64,000 nucleotides of DNA, from NCBI RefSeq assembly GCF_003171515.1, contig NC_089397.1, positions 310,001 through 374,000 of the forward strand, written 5' to 3'. The stretch comes from Pyrenophora tritici-repentis. Taxonomy: Eukaryota; Ascomycota; Dothideomycetes; Pleosporales; Pleosporaceae. Below, one piece after another: positions 11,752 to 20,630 of this stretch (the first letter of the stretch is position 1; every line of letters begins with the position of its first letter). Under the pieces are notes generated by a model. That model was not told the DNA's origin, searched no databases, and worked only from the letters and a program-made list of their open reading frames with translations. Position numbers and translations under genes: made by a program.

Positions 11752-12501
11752 CTAAGACGCCCGGATGAAAACATTCCGCCCAAATACAGTAGCCACATAA
11801 TTAGTAACGACAAGCTCCAAACCGGCTCTCTCTTTGGCTAACAGTGACCTCCTTCTGGCCTGAAGATCTTCATCAATCTGGACCTTGGACCAGCCAATGA
11901 TCTCATTACACATTCTCCCTCGCCATAAGTCTATGTAGAGCACTTTGAGCATTGGGAAATAACTTGTGAACTTGTATCCCTGCTCAAACTCGTACCGACT
12001 TTCAAAGTATGCCGGTACCTTGACTTCCTTAACCTGGCGTAGCTGTGCGGGAAGACGTTTTGAGATCCAAGCTTGCATAGCATCTGTAGAATAGAACCAG
12101 AACGAGTTCAGAGCATACGGTAACAGGCATGTCTCGTCGTAAATCTGTCGACAGACTGGTGACAATGTGGTATACGAGAAGACACCATCGCCAGATCTGA
12201 GACTATTGTTTAGTTTTCCACGACAGATCCTGGCTTTCAAGACAGCCGCATCTGCGGACAGACAACCGTCAGATCCGGTATATATCTGCAGACCTGGCCC
12301 TTGTAGAGCGAATGTAAAGATCATGACCCGAAGCTCACCCGGCAACTGTAGAAGTGGCGAGGATCCTCTGTTCCTAGCAGCACTTTACCAGATCAGCTTA
12401 TATCAGTGCAGTCCAGACGAGGTCACTTACATAGGGCATGTAGCCAGTTTGCCTGTGTCAACAAAGCCTTCATCGGTGAGCGCCAGGGTCGTACGTTTCA
12501 T
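11752..12501 (-). CDS. LPxEIR-family (F-box-like) protein, copy 4
   Basis: Predicted complement(join(11752..12373, 12431..12501)), 230 aa. Exon 1 encodes 23 residues (MKRTTLALTDEGFVDTGK...) and ends in phase 2 at a GTAAGT donor; exon 2 begins NRGSSPLLQLPGELRVMIF. The second family block is VCRQIYDETCLLPYALNSFWF, followed by YFPMLKVLYIDLWRG and a charged helix. The exon-2 frame has no ATG before the LPxEIR motif, so the upstream exon is needed to include it; this supports the shared gene model of all four copies. Fourth and most upstream member of the array. Function unknown. Confidence 0.72.
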
Positions 12502-13870
12502 GATTATGTTCTGAGCCTCTCTAGACTGCGCAATAGATTGAAATGCCATCCAGCAGCCTATTGAACGTGGATTTGGGGCTTTGGATTGTTCTATCTTCTC
12601 CAAGATGTCTCGAAACGAGCAGTTCGCAAATAGGGGTTCACTATGCGGCCAAACTTCTGCTAGAGCCGAATGACTAAGTGTATGACGATAAGAGATTGTG
12701 ATATGTTTGTGCCGTGCAAGTGTTGGAGTGTATCATTCCGCAGCAGATAGAAAGGGTTGAGAAAGGCAGGCTCGTGGAGAAAGACGTGCGCTAGTGAGAC
12801 CCTAGTCTTCATCAGACAAGGTGCGGTTTCGCGTGCCGCTGTCATATGCGCGATAAGCACCTGCACACCAGCATCTCGTTGTCGCATCATGCGCATCAGC
12901 TATCATGTTACGTCTTTCATTAAGCATAAGCGAGATCGGTAATCGGTATGCCATGCGCAGCACCTACCTTAGCGATGCTTTTAGGCAACCGCCAGGATCA
13001 TCGTTGACACCATGGAAAATGCTAGGTGTAAGTACCACCGATAAAGTCGACAAAACTACTTAGCCGCTTATTTCTTTCCCTGGAAACCACCAGTCATTAC
13101 CTTTGCAGTATCGGCCAGCCAGGTATGGTTGAAACGAAGAGGATAGCGTGTAATTTATCTAGTCAAATTGGGCAGGCCAGAGGGCGATAAACAGGCACGG
13201 GGTTGTATGTGCGATCCTGGACTGTAATCCTGGGCAAGGACATACCGAAAGTTGACAAATGTCAGCTGTATACTCAAGTAACTCGAGGGTTGCAGAAATC
13301 GTGGTTTCCATGCACCGATATCCGCCGCTGATGTAAGGGTCCCGCATGAGAACTGACTATCCGACCTTCGGAAGGGTCCGCTGCTGCGCGCGAAACACCG
13401 ACCCAACACTTACAACTACATCTCAAAGACTCAAAATACGGACATCATGACGTATTTAGCGAACGCGTACAGTGACCCTAACGAATCAAAGATACCATAA
13501 ATATCAGATTCGATTGCAAACCATAGGACATGACGGGGTAGCACGAAGTTAAGTGGTTGAGTGATTGGGGGACTGAATATTTGGACCAAACGGGACCATA
13601 TTCAGACTCAAAGGCGTTAGCGCTTAGCTATTCGACTGATCAGAAGCTCTGAACACTGGTTCTACTCATCACTCCAACACTGTCGTGTGTACACGCAACT
13701 CTGGTTCATCCAAGAATTAGGTACTAAGGGTCGCAGTGAGTCACTGCCTTCCGCGCACACATATCAAGCAGTTTGCCAGAAGACAAGAAAGTAGAAACTC
13801 TCTTTACACCTAGTCAACAATCGGCTTGTATTCACAGATCGCAAACTCTTCAAACTCCCCACATTCGAAT
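12502..13870. other. Gene-poor intergenic region
   Basis: About 1.4 kb between the LPxEIR array and the metallophosphoesterase. A 78-codon minus-strand frame near 12660-12896 has no family features. I see no gene here; the right 150 bases are C/A-rich and probably the promoter and leader of the phosphoesterase gene. Confidence 0.5.
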
Positions 13871-14686
13871 ATGGCCGGAACTATCCGTTTACTCATAACA
13901 TCCGACACACATGGCGCCTGGCCCTATTCCCTCACCAACCCAGCGCCCAAAGCCGACGTTCTACTTCACTGCGGCGATCTCACACAGGTGGGCGGTCTCT
14001 CCAGTTTCAAGCGCGCCATAGAAGACATCAAATCATCCGACGCAGAACTAAAGCTCATCATCGCTGGCAATCACGACCTTGAGCTTGAAGACGTTTGGGG
14101 GCGCGAAAACATAGAAGACGAAGAGGACTTAGAAGAGCGTTCCAAATGTGTCGCTTTCATGCAAAGTCACAAGTCACATGGAATCCACTATTTGGAAGAA
14201 GGCACGCATCAATTTGTTCTTCAAGATGGGCGACAGTTCACTGTGTATGCGAGTCCATATTCGCCCGAATTCAACGGATATGCATTCGCGTACGAACAAG
14301 ACGAAGATCGATTCAATGTAGGTGGGAATTCAGTACCAGCGAACATCAATATTCTCATGACGCATGGACCACTGCTTTTCCCGACGAATCCAGAATACCA
14401 GCTTGACGTAAGCCACGATGGAAAGCATTGTGGCTGTAAGAAGCTTGCGGATGCGGTGCAAAGGACGAAGCCGCGACTCCACTGCTTTGGTCACATCCAT
14501 GAAGGACGGGGCGCTCTGCGCGTTAGCTGGGCTGATAGCGAGAAGGACAAGAGCCAATGCGTATCGATGGAGAGGGTGCAGGATAACGGCGCAGTCGTGG
14601 AGCAAAGTACGAGGAGCGAGTCACTTCTAGTGAACGCTGCTATGGACGGGCCCGGAAAAGGCTGGTTGGTAGATCTTGCGCTCTAG
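13871..14686 (+). CDS. Calcineurin-like metallophosphoesterase
   Basis: Single-exon gene of 271 aa in the metallophosphoesterase superfamily, closest in layout to the UPF0046/MPPED1-2 group. Metal-binding motifs are all present: D12-T-H14 near the N-terminus, C34-G-D36, G65-N-H67-D68, T164-H165-G166 and G207-H-I-H210. These should hold a two-metal centre that hydrolyses phosphomono- or diesters; the substrate is not evident. The start was set at the ATG of MAGTIRLL (13871); in-frame sequence upstream begins only with a TTG. No signal peptide or membrane segment is seen, so it is probably cytosolic. The product ends in GKGWLVDLAL. Family firm, substrate unknown. Confidence 0.9.
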   Translation: MAGTIRLLITSDTHGAWPYSLTNPAPKADVLLHCGDLTQVGGLSSFKRAIEDIKSSDAELKLIIAGNHDLELEDVWGRENIEDEEDLEERSKCVAFMQSHKSHGIHYLEEGTHQFVLQDGRQFTVYASPYSPEFNGYAFAYEQDEDRFNVGGNSVPANINILMTHGPLLFPTNPEYQLDVSHDGKHCGCKKLADAVQRTKPRLHCFGHIHEGRGALRVSWADSEKDKSQCVSMERVQDNGAVVEQSTRSESLLVNAAMDGPGKGWLVDLAL

Positions 14687-15216
14687 CCGGTAGCTTCGAC
14701 TGGGTATCAACATTTGGGGTCGGCCGACAAAAGCCTACCCAGACGATACCAAGGTGCCTTTACTCAGAGCTGGACTCTGTTACAAGGCATCTATGCAACG
14801 AGATCACGTCAGATCCTAGAGCCTAGACAGGCTACCGGCTTTCTTTTGTCTTTTTTCGTGATACCCACATGTTTTCAGATAGTTCTGCATGTTGCAATAG
14901 CTCACATAGGCTCAATCCCACCGACAGATCCGCAACTCGGCCTCATCTAGACTTTCTCTCACTTCGCAGCAGCCTAGGCGGTCAATATTGTTCGTCCTTC
15001 AGCTACTTAAACCTCTGCAATTGCAATACTTCTCCACTTTTCCCTCAAAAACCTCAGTACTTTCTTTCCCAAGCAACTTCACCGCCCTCTACCACCATTG
15101 CAAGTATCGGCATGGGACCAGAAGAAAACAACCATGCGGGACTAAATTCGCCCCGATCCCCCGATCCAGTTACTCTAGGACTTCATTGACAGCCATGTTT
15201 CACAACCTGGACATGA

Positions 15217-15519
15217 GCACGAATACATCACAGGGCAAGGGCAAGGGCAAGGGTAGAGCAAGACATACTACACAAGATTCGGAATCTTCTTAATCACGGA
15301 AAGAAACTTGCGGGTGAACAGGCTCTCCTACTCAGCCAAGTGACCGACTTTCTAAAGACAGTGGCATTCGAGAAGTGGCTTGTACAAGCCTGGGAAGTCG
15401 CTAAACTAACGACAGAGTATGTTGAAGACTATACCTACAATGGCATGTCGGCACCTGGAGTGGCTATTACCACTCATAAGCTGATTAAACGACCTCTTGT
15501 ATTCTTCAAGGGTGTTTAA
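15217..15519 (+). other. Stop-free protein-like stretch, possible orphan exon
   Basis: This frame runs 100 codons without a stop, with only one ATG late in it. The translation looks protein-like (segments such as QALLLSQVTDFLKTVAFEKW and YNGMSAPGVAITTHKL). A possible acceptor, ATCACAG, sits at about 15226-15232. I could not find a matching upstream exon, and a short frame from the ATG at 15195 is shifted by one base relative to it. It could be the last exon of a spliced gene, a frameshifted gene relic, or chance. I do not recognise the sequence. Confidence 0.3.
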
Positions 15520-15772
15520 AGGTTGTATGACGGCTAACGTATATCGACATGTAGTGGAAATAAGACTGTTGAACGAATGGGACTACGCGCACGCCTGGGA
15601 AGAAGTCTAGTATAGCGTTGACGGAGTCACCTAAGAGATACCAGTGATCACATCAAGACGTAAGAAACGGGGCAGAGAATTGTTGCATCTGTATGTATTA
15701 TGTGTAAAAAAGGTGGACTTACTTGAAACGGAGGTGACAGGCGGAGCAGAGAGTCATCAACGTGGACAAGCA

Positions 15773-16324
15773 TTATCCATGTATACTATCAACCCGGACT
15801 GACTCAAGAAACGTAAATGATGTAGCTGAAGCGCTTACCCCAACTTCTATCGGGATACTACCGTAAATGCTGCGAATGAACATCTTACCGCGACAAACCA
15901 AGTACAGTGCAGTATCAATCTTTACTACCAGTGTTGGTGTGTGATAGTTACCAGCCCATACTATGACGGGCGCTATCAAGCCACATTTGGCCTTTGAAAG
16001 CCCCAGGCTTTGTTGTCTCATCGTCCTTGTCGCATGTCGGACTGGTGCGGTTGTGTATGACGAACGTGCCCAGTTGTACGGATATCGATGGGTAGGACGT
16101 GACGGGCGAGGTGTAGTTCGAGGAAAGCGCAATTGTGATGGGTAGGCTTCAAATGGTGTTCCTTTATGTGTATATCGATATTCGTGCACTTCTTGGATGC
16201 TGGCGTGGAAGCAGAGGTGTCGCTGGTTGACTCCAAGCTCCTCAGAAGCATTCCAGGCGGGAGGTCTGGAGTTTTTCTCGAGCTTATGAAACTCTGTCAA
16301 GCTTCCTCGATTGAAGCCGTGCAT
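15773..16324 (-). CDS. Hypothetical protein, weakly supported
   Basis: Uninterrupted 183-codon frame with an ATG start in a region that otherwise lacks genes. Its translation has a His/Pro/Arg-rich middle and no motif, signal peptide or membrane segment that I recognise. Length is the main support; codon content is not clearly different from noncoding neighbours. It may be spurious. Confidence 0.25.
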   Translation of the reverse strand: MHGFNRGSLTEFHKLEKNSRPPAWNASEELGVNQRHLCFHASIQEVHEYRYTHKGTPFEAYPSQLRFPRTTPRPSRPTHRYPYNWARSSYTTAPVRHATRTMRQQSLGLSKAKCGLIAPVIVWAGNYHTPTLVVKIDTALYLVCRGKMFIRSIYGSIPIEVGVSASATSFTFLESVRVDSIHG

Positions 16325-16667
16325 GTGTAAGCAATCAGTCGGGGAGATGGTGAGACTGAACTCATTGCGTGCCAGGATAGGCAGTTCCGATCTTCAGTTA
16401 TTGTCCATTTCGATTGGGGAGAGTTACACAGCCCTCAGGACTAACGTGTAAAACGGTAATGGAGACATGGGTAGTTTTGTGTGCTGAACTCGAGTCGTTT
16501 CGTTGGGGCTTGTGCGGAGAGGTGGGTTGTGTCGGTGGTGGTGAAGGGCTGTGACGAACAGAGGCTATCGCGTTGCGCTGCTTGTTGCTTCTCTTTCGGT
16601 TTGCGTGGCCATATCCTTCCTCTTCTTCCAGATCTGATCTCGGTCAAGATATCTTGTGCTGTACCCC

Positions 16668-16889
16668 TCATACCAAATATCGTTCTTTCTCCAACCACTC
16701 CGCTTCATCCCGTTTCGCAAGCACGAATGCGATCTCCGAACCTACGGCGACTACAGCAGTCGCCGCAATACCGATAGCAGTTCCGATCGCCGCAAAGCCC
16801 AGAATCGTAAAGCATGTATACCCAATGAAAATGGAAAGATACATGACGCGGAAAAGAAGAAGAAAGAGGTCGTCCGACCTGGGCTTCAT
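16668..16889 (-). CDS. Possible small membrane protein
   Basis: A 73-codon frame whose ATG has a good CACC context. It predicts a hydrophobic core of about 40 residues, enough for two membrane segments (FIGYTCFTILGFAAIG, then IGIAATAVVAVG), followed by a charged tail, AKRDEAEWLEKERYLV. The segment pattern is far from random, which is why it is listed, but I do not recognise a family and could not extend it by splicing. Minus-strand frames at about 17395-17550 (TIFIAALLLYCIGSLLG) and near 17155-17220 (AISLGYGSAAIYGWLLFGL) are also membrane-like and might be exons of a related or larger gene; joins were not convincing. Confidence 0.35.
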   Translation of the reverse strand: MKPRSDDLFLLLFRVMYLSIFIGYTCFTILGFAAIGTAIGIAATAVVAVGSEIAFVLAKRDEAEWLEKERYLV

Positions 16890-17968
16890 GGTGCCCGACT
16901 ATGGCACTTGAGCAACAGGCGATTAGGCAGTCGCTTGAAGAAAGCCGTCGCTGCTCCCAGACGTTATTATTGCTGCGAGATCCGAATTTCTGTTTTTAGA
17001 TACGAGGCCATGTTTGGCGTTGGCCATTAGTGTGACAGCACGGCCATTGAATTGTGGAGAAAGCGCGCCCGCCACCAGCCGACTCTGATGGAGACTGTGA
17101 ATGTGAGGAGGCCGGGATCGCGTCATGACGATTGACCTGCAGCAACATTGCATTAGAGACCAAAGAGTAACCATCCATAGATAGCAGCACTGCCATAGCC
17201 AAGTGAGATGGCGTTCAGCTTGTAGCATAGGCCGCGTCAGCCCGTCAACAATCGGAAAAGTGGTGCGTGTTCTCCCTGCGATACTGCTTTCGGCTGAGGG
17301 TACGCTTTTTCTATCGATTTCCATCGCGATGGTTATTGCGCAACGCAACTCTCGCGCCTTTTACAAGGGATCGACTTGTATATCATGCTTCAGGTCCGAT
17401 CGGGGTCCAAGGAGGCTCCCGATGCAGTATAAGAGCAGCGCAGCTATGAAGATTGTGAGTAAATCGAGAATAGCTGTTTTATGCAATATTATCAAAAATT
17501 CGTGCTGCTCCACACGATAAAACGTAGTCGTCTCATATCATGGTGGTCTTCCAGGGGTGCTGCACACGTGCGGGGGTTTAGCGCAGATGATGATGTAATC
17601 CATGATACCCTAGGACCTAAAGAAAACAAAGACACCCCGGTAGGTATTTGCTAAGTAAAAGATATCCTTTCCGAGGCCGCCAACAATAATACCATGGAGA
17701 CTCTGAAATGTTTGTCTTATCATCCACGGTGATCGCAAACAGGTTCCTTCCCTCTCCCCCCTTCCCACACATCCATACACGCACATATTCCTCTTGGTTT
17801 GTTTCCTCATCCAAAGCGCACTGAAAAACAATAATCTGTACCTAGATTTGACACTCGCGACTCCACGATGGTACAGCCTCACCATGGTTCCAGGCTCTCC
17901 GACATCTTGTCCAAGCACAAAAAGCAGGTGTTCGCACAACGGGATACGGGACACATCCCCCAATGGCT
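16890..17968. other. Region with unresolved membrane-like frames
   Basis: About 1.1 kb. Two short minus-strand stop-free frames here are hydrophobic (near 17395-17550 and 17155-17220) and could be joined with a GTAAAA donor near 17350 and an ACAAG acceptor, but no start codon was found. The rest shows no signal. Confidence 0.35.
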
Positions 17969-18980
17969 TCACGAACCTCCAATCTGCATGAACACCATGA
18001 GAACCGCCGCATATGCTGCAGTCGATGCCACGACTTCGAAAGGTCTGTTGATAGTTGCGCCTGTCATTAACGATATGAAAAGGGTAACAAAACCCGTGAT
18101 AATCTTCAGCCGATCTTGGCTGTCCTTGACACGCTCCAGCCACCACAAGGGCGCGAGGAGCATGGCAAGGCCCAGAACAATTATTCCAATTGACGTGAAG
18201 CTCTCAAAGGTTTCGTCGCTAGAGTACGATGTAGCGTCCGATCGCACATGTAGGTCCTCTCTAAACCTCGCCTTGAAGATTCTCCATGTGTGTAGGATGC
18301 GACATGCCTCTAGCCACCGGCCTAGAGGTGGGCGAACTCTCTCGTTTATGGATATCAGATCGCTCTTGTGAGTGACGAACCCCTTTTCTGCTCCGGTGAT
18401 GGCGCCGCGCTCCAGCCAGTTTTCCATACTCTTGATTTGACGGGGCTCCGCTCGTGGGCGTTTACGTATCTTGGAAAACGCATCGATATATTGATCTATC
18501 TCTGTGAGTATGTTTTCGGAAGAAGGCCTTCTGAAACTTACTATAGTGTAGGAGTAGGCGCGATAGTTCGCCCATGATATGAAAGCGGTCCTGCTGATAC
18601 TGCTCATCCCATTTGAAGCTTGAATTTTTACGGTCTTTTTCCTGAACGTTTGCACGATGGATATCTTCCAGTTCGCTTTCGAGCTGCGAGATGCGGTACT
18701 GCAAATATGCTATTGTTGTTGCATTCAGACTCTCAAAGCGCCGAAACACGAAAAAGTCATCGTCAGAAGCCATCCACCTCCCAAATTCTTTGTATCCTTC
18801 ATATTTCCAAGCCATTTCATACTTCTCCTTCTCGGTCAGTGAACCGTTGCTGAGGGTGGTTCCGGCTGAAGTAAGAGTTTGCATAGGAACTGTTGGGGAA
18901 AACGTAGAACGTGTATGCGCACCAGGGCTTGTCACTGGTGCTGGCAGCACAGGATCGCGGGGCCAGGATATATTTGCCAT
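17969..18980 (-). CDS. DUF6594-family membrane protein
   Basis: Predicted complement(join(17969..18501, 18542..18980)), 323 aa. The N-terminal half carries the family signature: a short aromatic motif (GYKEFGRWMASDDDFFVFRRF), then a coiled-coil stretch, LQYRISQLESELEDIHR. The 40-nt intron (GTAAGT donor, CACAG acceptor) restores LLLHYKIDQYIDAFSKIRKRP. The C-terminal half has three membrane helices, starting about SIGIIVLGLAMLLAPLWWL, ITGFVTLFISLMTGA and AAYAAVLMVFMQIGG. This cytosolic coiled coil plus three C-terminal helices is typical of the fungal DUF6594 family, whose role is unknown. The ATG at 18980 is the first in frame. Family call confident, function open. Confidence 0.85.
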
Positions 18981-19571
18981 GACGACCGTTTCTTTCGATG
19001 AGGTTTGCTTCTGGGGCCAAACAGATGTTACTTATTTGTTTGATGGAGGTGACACAAGGCTGAGCTGCATACCCCGCTCATCAAGGCACTGCCATGTTAC
19101 ATACTTCAGGTATTATTGGCCGCCACCAAGCCAAAACATACACAGCCGCAAACGAAAGGCTGAAAAGAAGGACCAAATGCAACACGGAGCGCGTGCATAC
19201 ACTGCATGTGTCCTCCGTCTCATTTCTGACCGGAATGCGACGCCACTGGTTCGCGTATGCTGTCTCTGCGCCACATGTCCCAGCACCGGAAAGGCTCACT
19301 TTCCAGAGCCTCATTGGAAGCGCCCTTTTAAATTGGTGCGCGTCTGACTTGCTGCCTCGCCGGGCAGATAAGAGTGCTCATCCAGCAGCACTCAGCCCTG
19401 CTCTACAAACCACTTCTTTGCAAAATACCTGACCGGTAGCCATCACGATAGCATCATCCCTTTGCGCCACTCAGATCTTATTGATCGCCCCGCTAAGCTC
19501 AGCTGGTCTCAAACATTAACACACAGCCCCCGTCCGTTCACGCGGCTCGCGCCTTGGGCCAATAGCACGTC
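18981..19571. other. Divergent intergenic region
   Basis: About 590 bases between the divergently transcribed DUF6594 gene and the P/Q-rich gene; presumably holds both promoters. A 77-codon minus-strand frame at 19081-19314 contains a hydrophobic run but has no other support. Confidence 0.5.
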
Positions 19572-20373
19572 ATGAGGCCGTGGAAGTCTAGCAAGGCCAA
19601 ACTCGAAGCCGTCCACGCATTTCGATTCGGTGATCAGAAGCACGATGGGAAGTACACTCCAAAACCAGAACCACCAGATCCACCCGCAAATGCTTTTCCC
19701 CCAGTTCCTGGCCAAGGGGAGAGCTCGGGTTATTACGGTCCCAACGGTCCATACGGTCCCTGGGTGCCTCAGTCGCCGGTCCCAAACGCACCAGGCTATT
19801 ATACAAACCCTACGCCATACCCACAGTATCCAGGCTACATGATGCCCCATCAACCAACACAGGCTCCCCCACATGGCCTGGGTATACAGCAGCAGCAGCA
19901 GCCGCAGCAGTATGTATACCAGGCACAGGTATACTACTACAATCAACAGCACCAGCCATCCTCACCAGCGCAGGGGCAAGCCCCTTTCCCGCCTACGAAT
20001 GCAAACCAAAACGCATATCAGAACAGCCAACCCTACAGTTACAACACACACGGGCAGACACCTGCCCCAAGCACCTCACCCGAAGCTGGCGTCCAATTAT
20101 CGCCACCAGCCCACAGCAGCCCATCGCCACCACAGCAAGCTCACACCCGCGGACCACAACGTAGCTTGACATATGACAATCCATATGAGCCATATGAAGA
20201 GCCTTTCGCGCCGCCTCAGCGCATCCAGACAGAGCCTCCTCAGATGGCTCCACACGACTGCAGAGATTATGGTTTCTTGTGAGTAGAAGAAATCCCACTT
20301 TGCTTGTGAATGCTGACGCGTGGCATATAGGTCCATGGGAAGGTGCACACGCTGTGGATATAGGGAAGACTGA
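19572..20373 (+). CDS. Pro/Gln/Tyr-rich protein with C-terminal CxxC motif
   Basis: Predicted join 19572-20278, 20331-20373 (249 aa). A basic N-terminus (MRPWKSSKAKLEAVHAFRFG) precedes about 190 low-complexity residues rich in Pro, Gln, Tyr and Asn, with a short poly-Gln run. Reading through without splicing ends at FL-stop; removing a 52-nt intron (GTGAGT donor, GCTGAC branch, ATAG acceptor) adds a tail, SMGRCTRCGYRED, preceded by HDCRDYGF. That gives a His/Cys plus CxxC set like a small zinc knuckle, and similar CxxCG tails occur in other fungal P/Q-rich proteins. Likely disordered, possibly RNA- or protein-binding; function unknown. Confidence 0.72.
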
Positions 20374-20630
20374 AGGGACATGCTACGGTAATTCTCGCGT
20401 CGCACAGAGTTCATTCTTTGTTTTAACAGCACCGCCACGACTAGCGGCGCTAGCAAGTTCTTCTGAATTCTTTCGTTTTGTTCTCTTGGTCTGGCTTATA
20501 CCCGCAAACGCTTTTGCACTTGTTTTAGGTCAACGGATACAGGTTTTCATTCGGGTCGGCGGCGTTATTGATGTTGAAGGCAGGTACCTAAATCTACAAG
20601 TACAGCACACGCTGACGGTATAACTGACGC

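Larger units (their letters stand above)
14687..16667. other. Long gene-poor region with two weak coding candidates
   Basis: About 2 kb. It contains a stop-free stretch at 15217-15519 and a 183-codon minus-strand frame at 15773-16324 (both listed separately with low confidence). A C/T-rich run at about 15020-15110 before an ATG at 15113 looks like a 5' leader, but that frame stops after 25 codons. Nothing else could be supported. Confidence 0.5.

Noticed and set aside
18691..19347. 218-codon plus-strand frame
   Set aside because: Antisense to the DUF6594 coding exon, which has clear family motifs.
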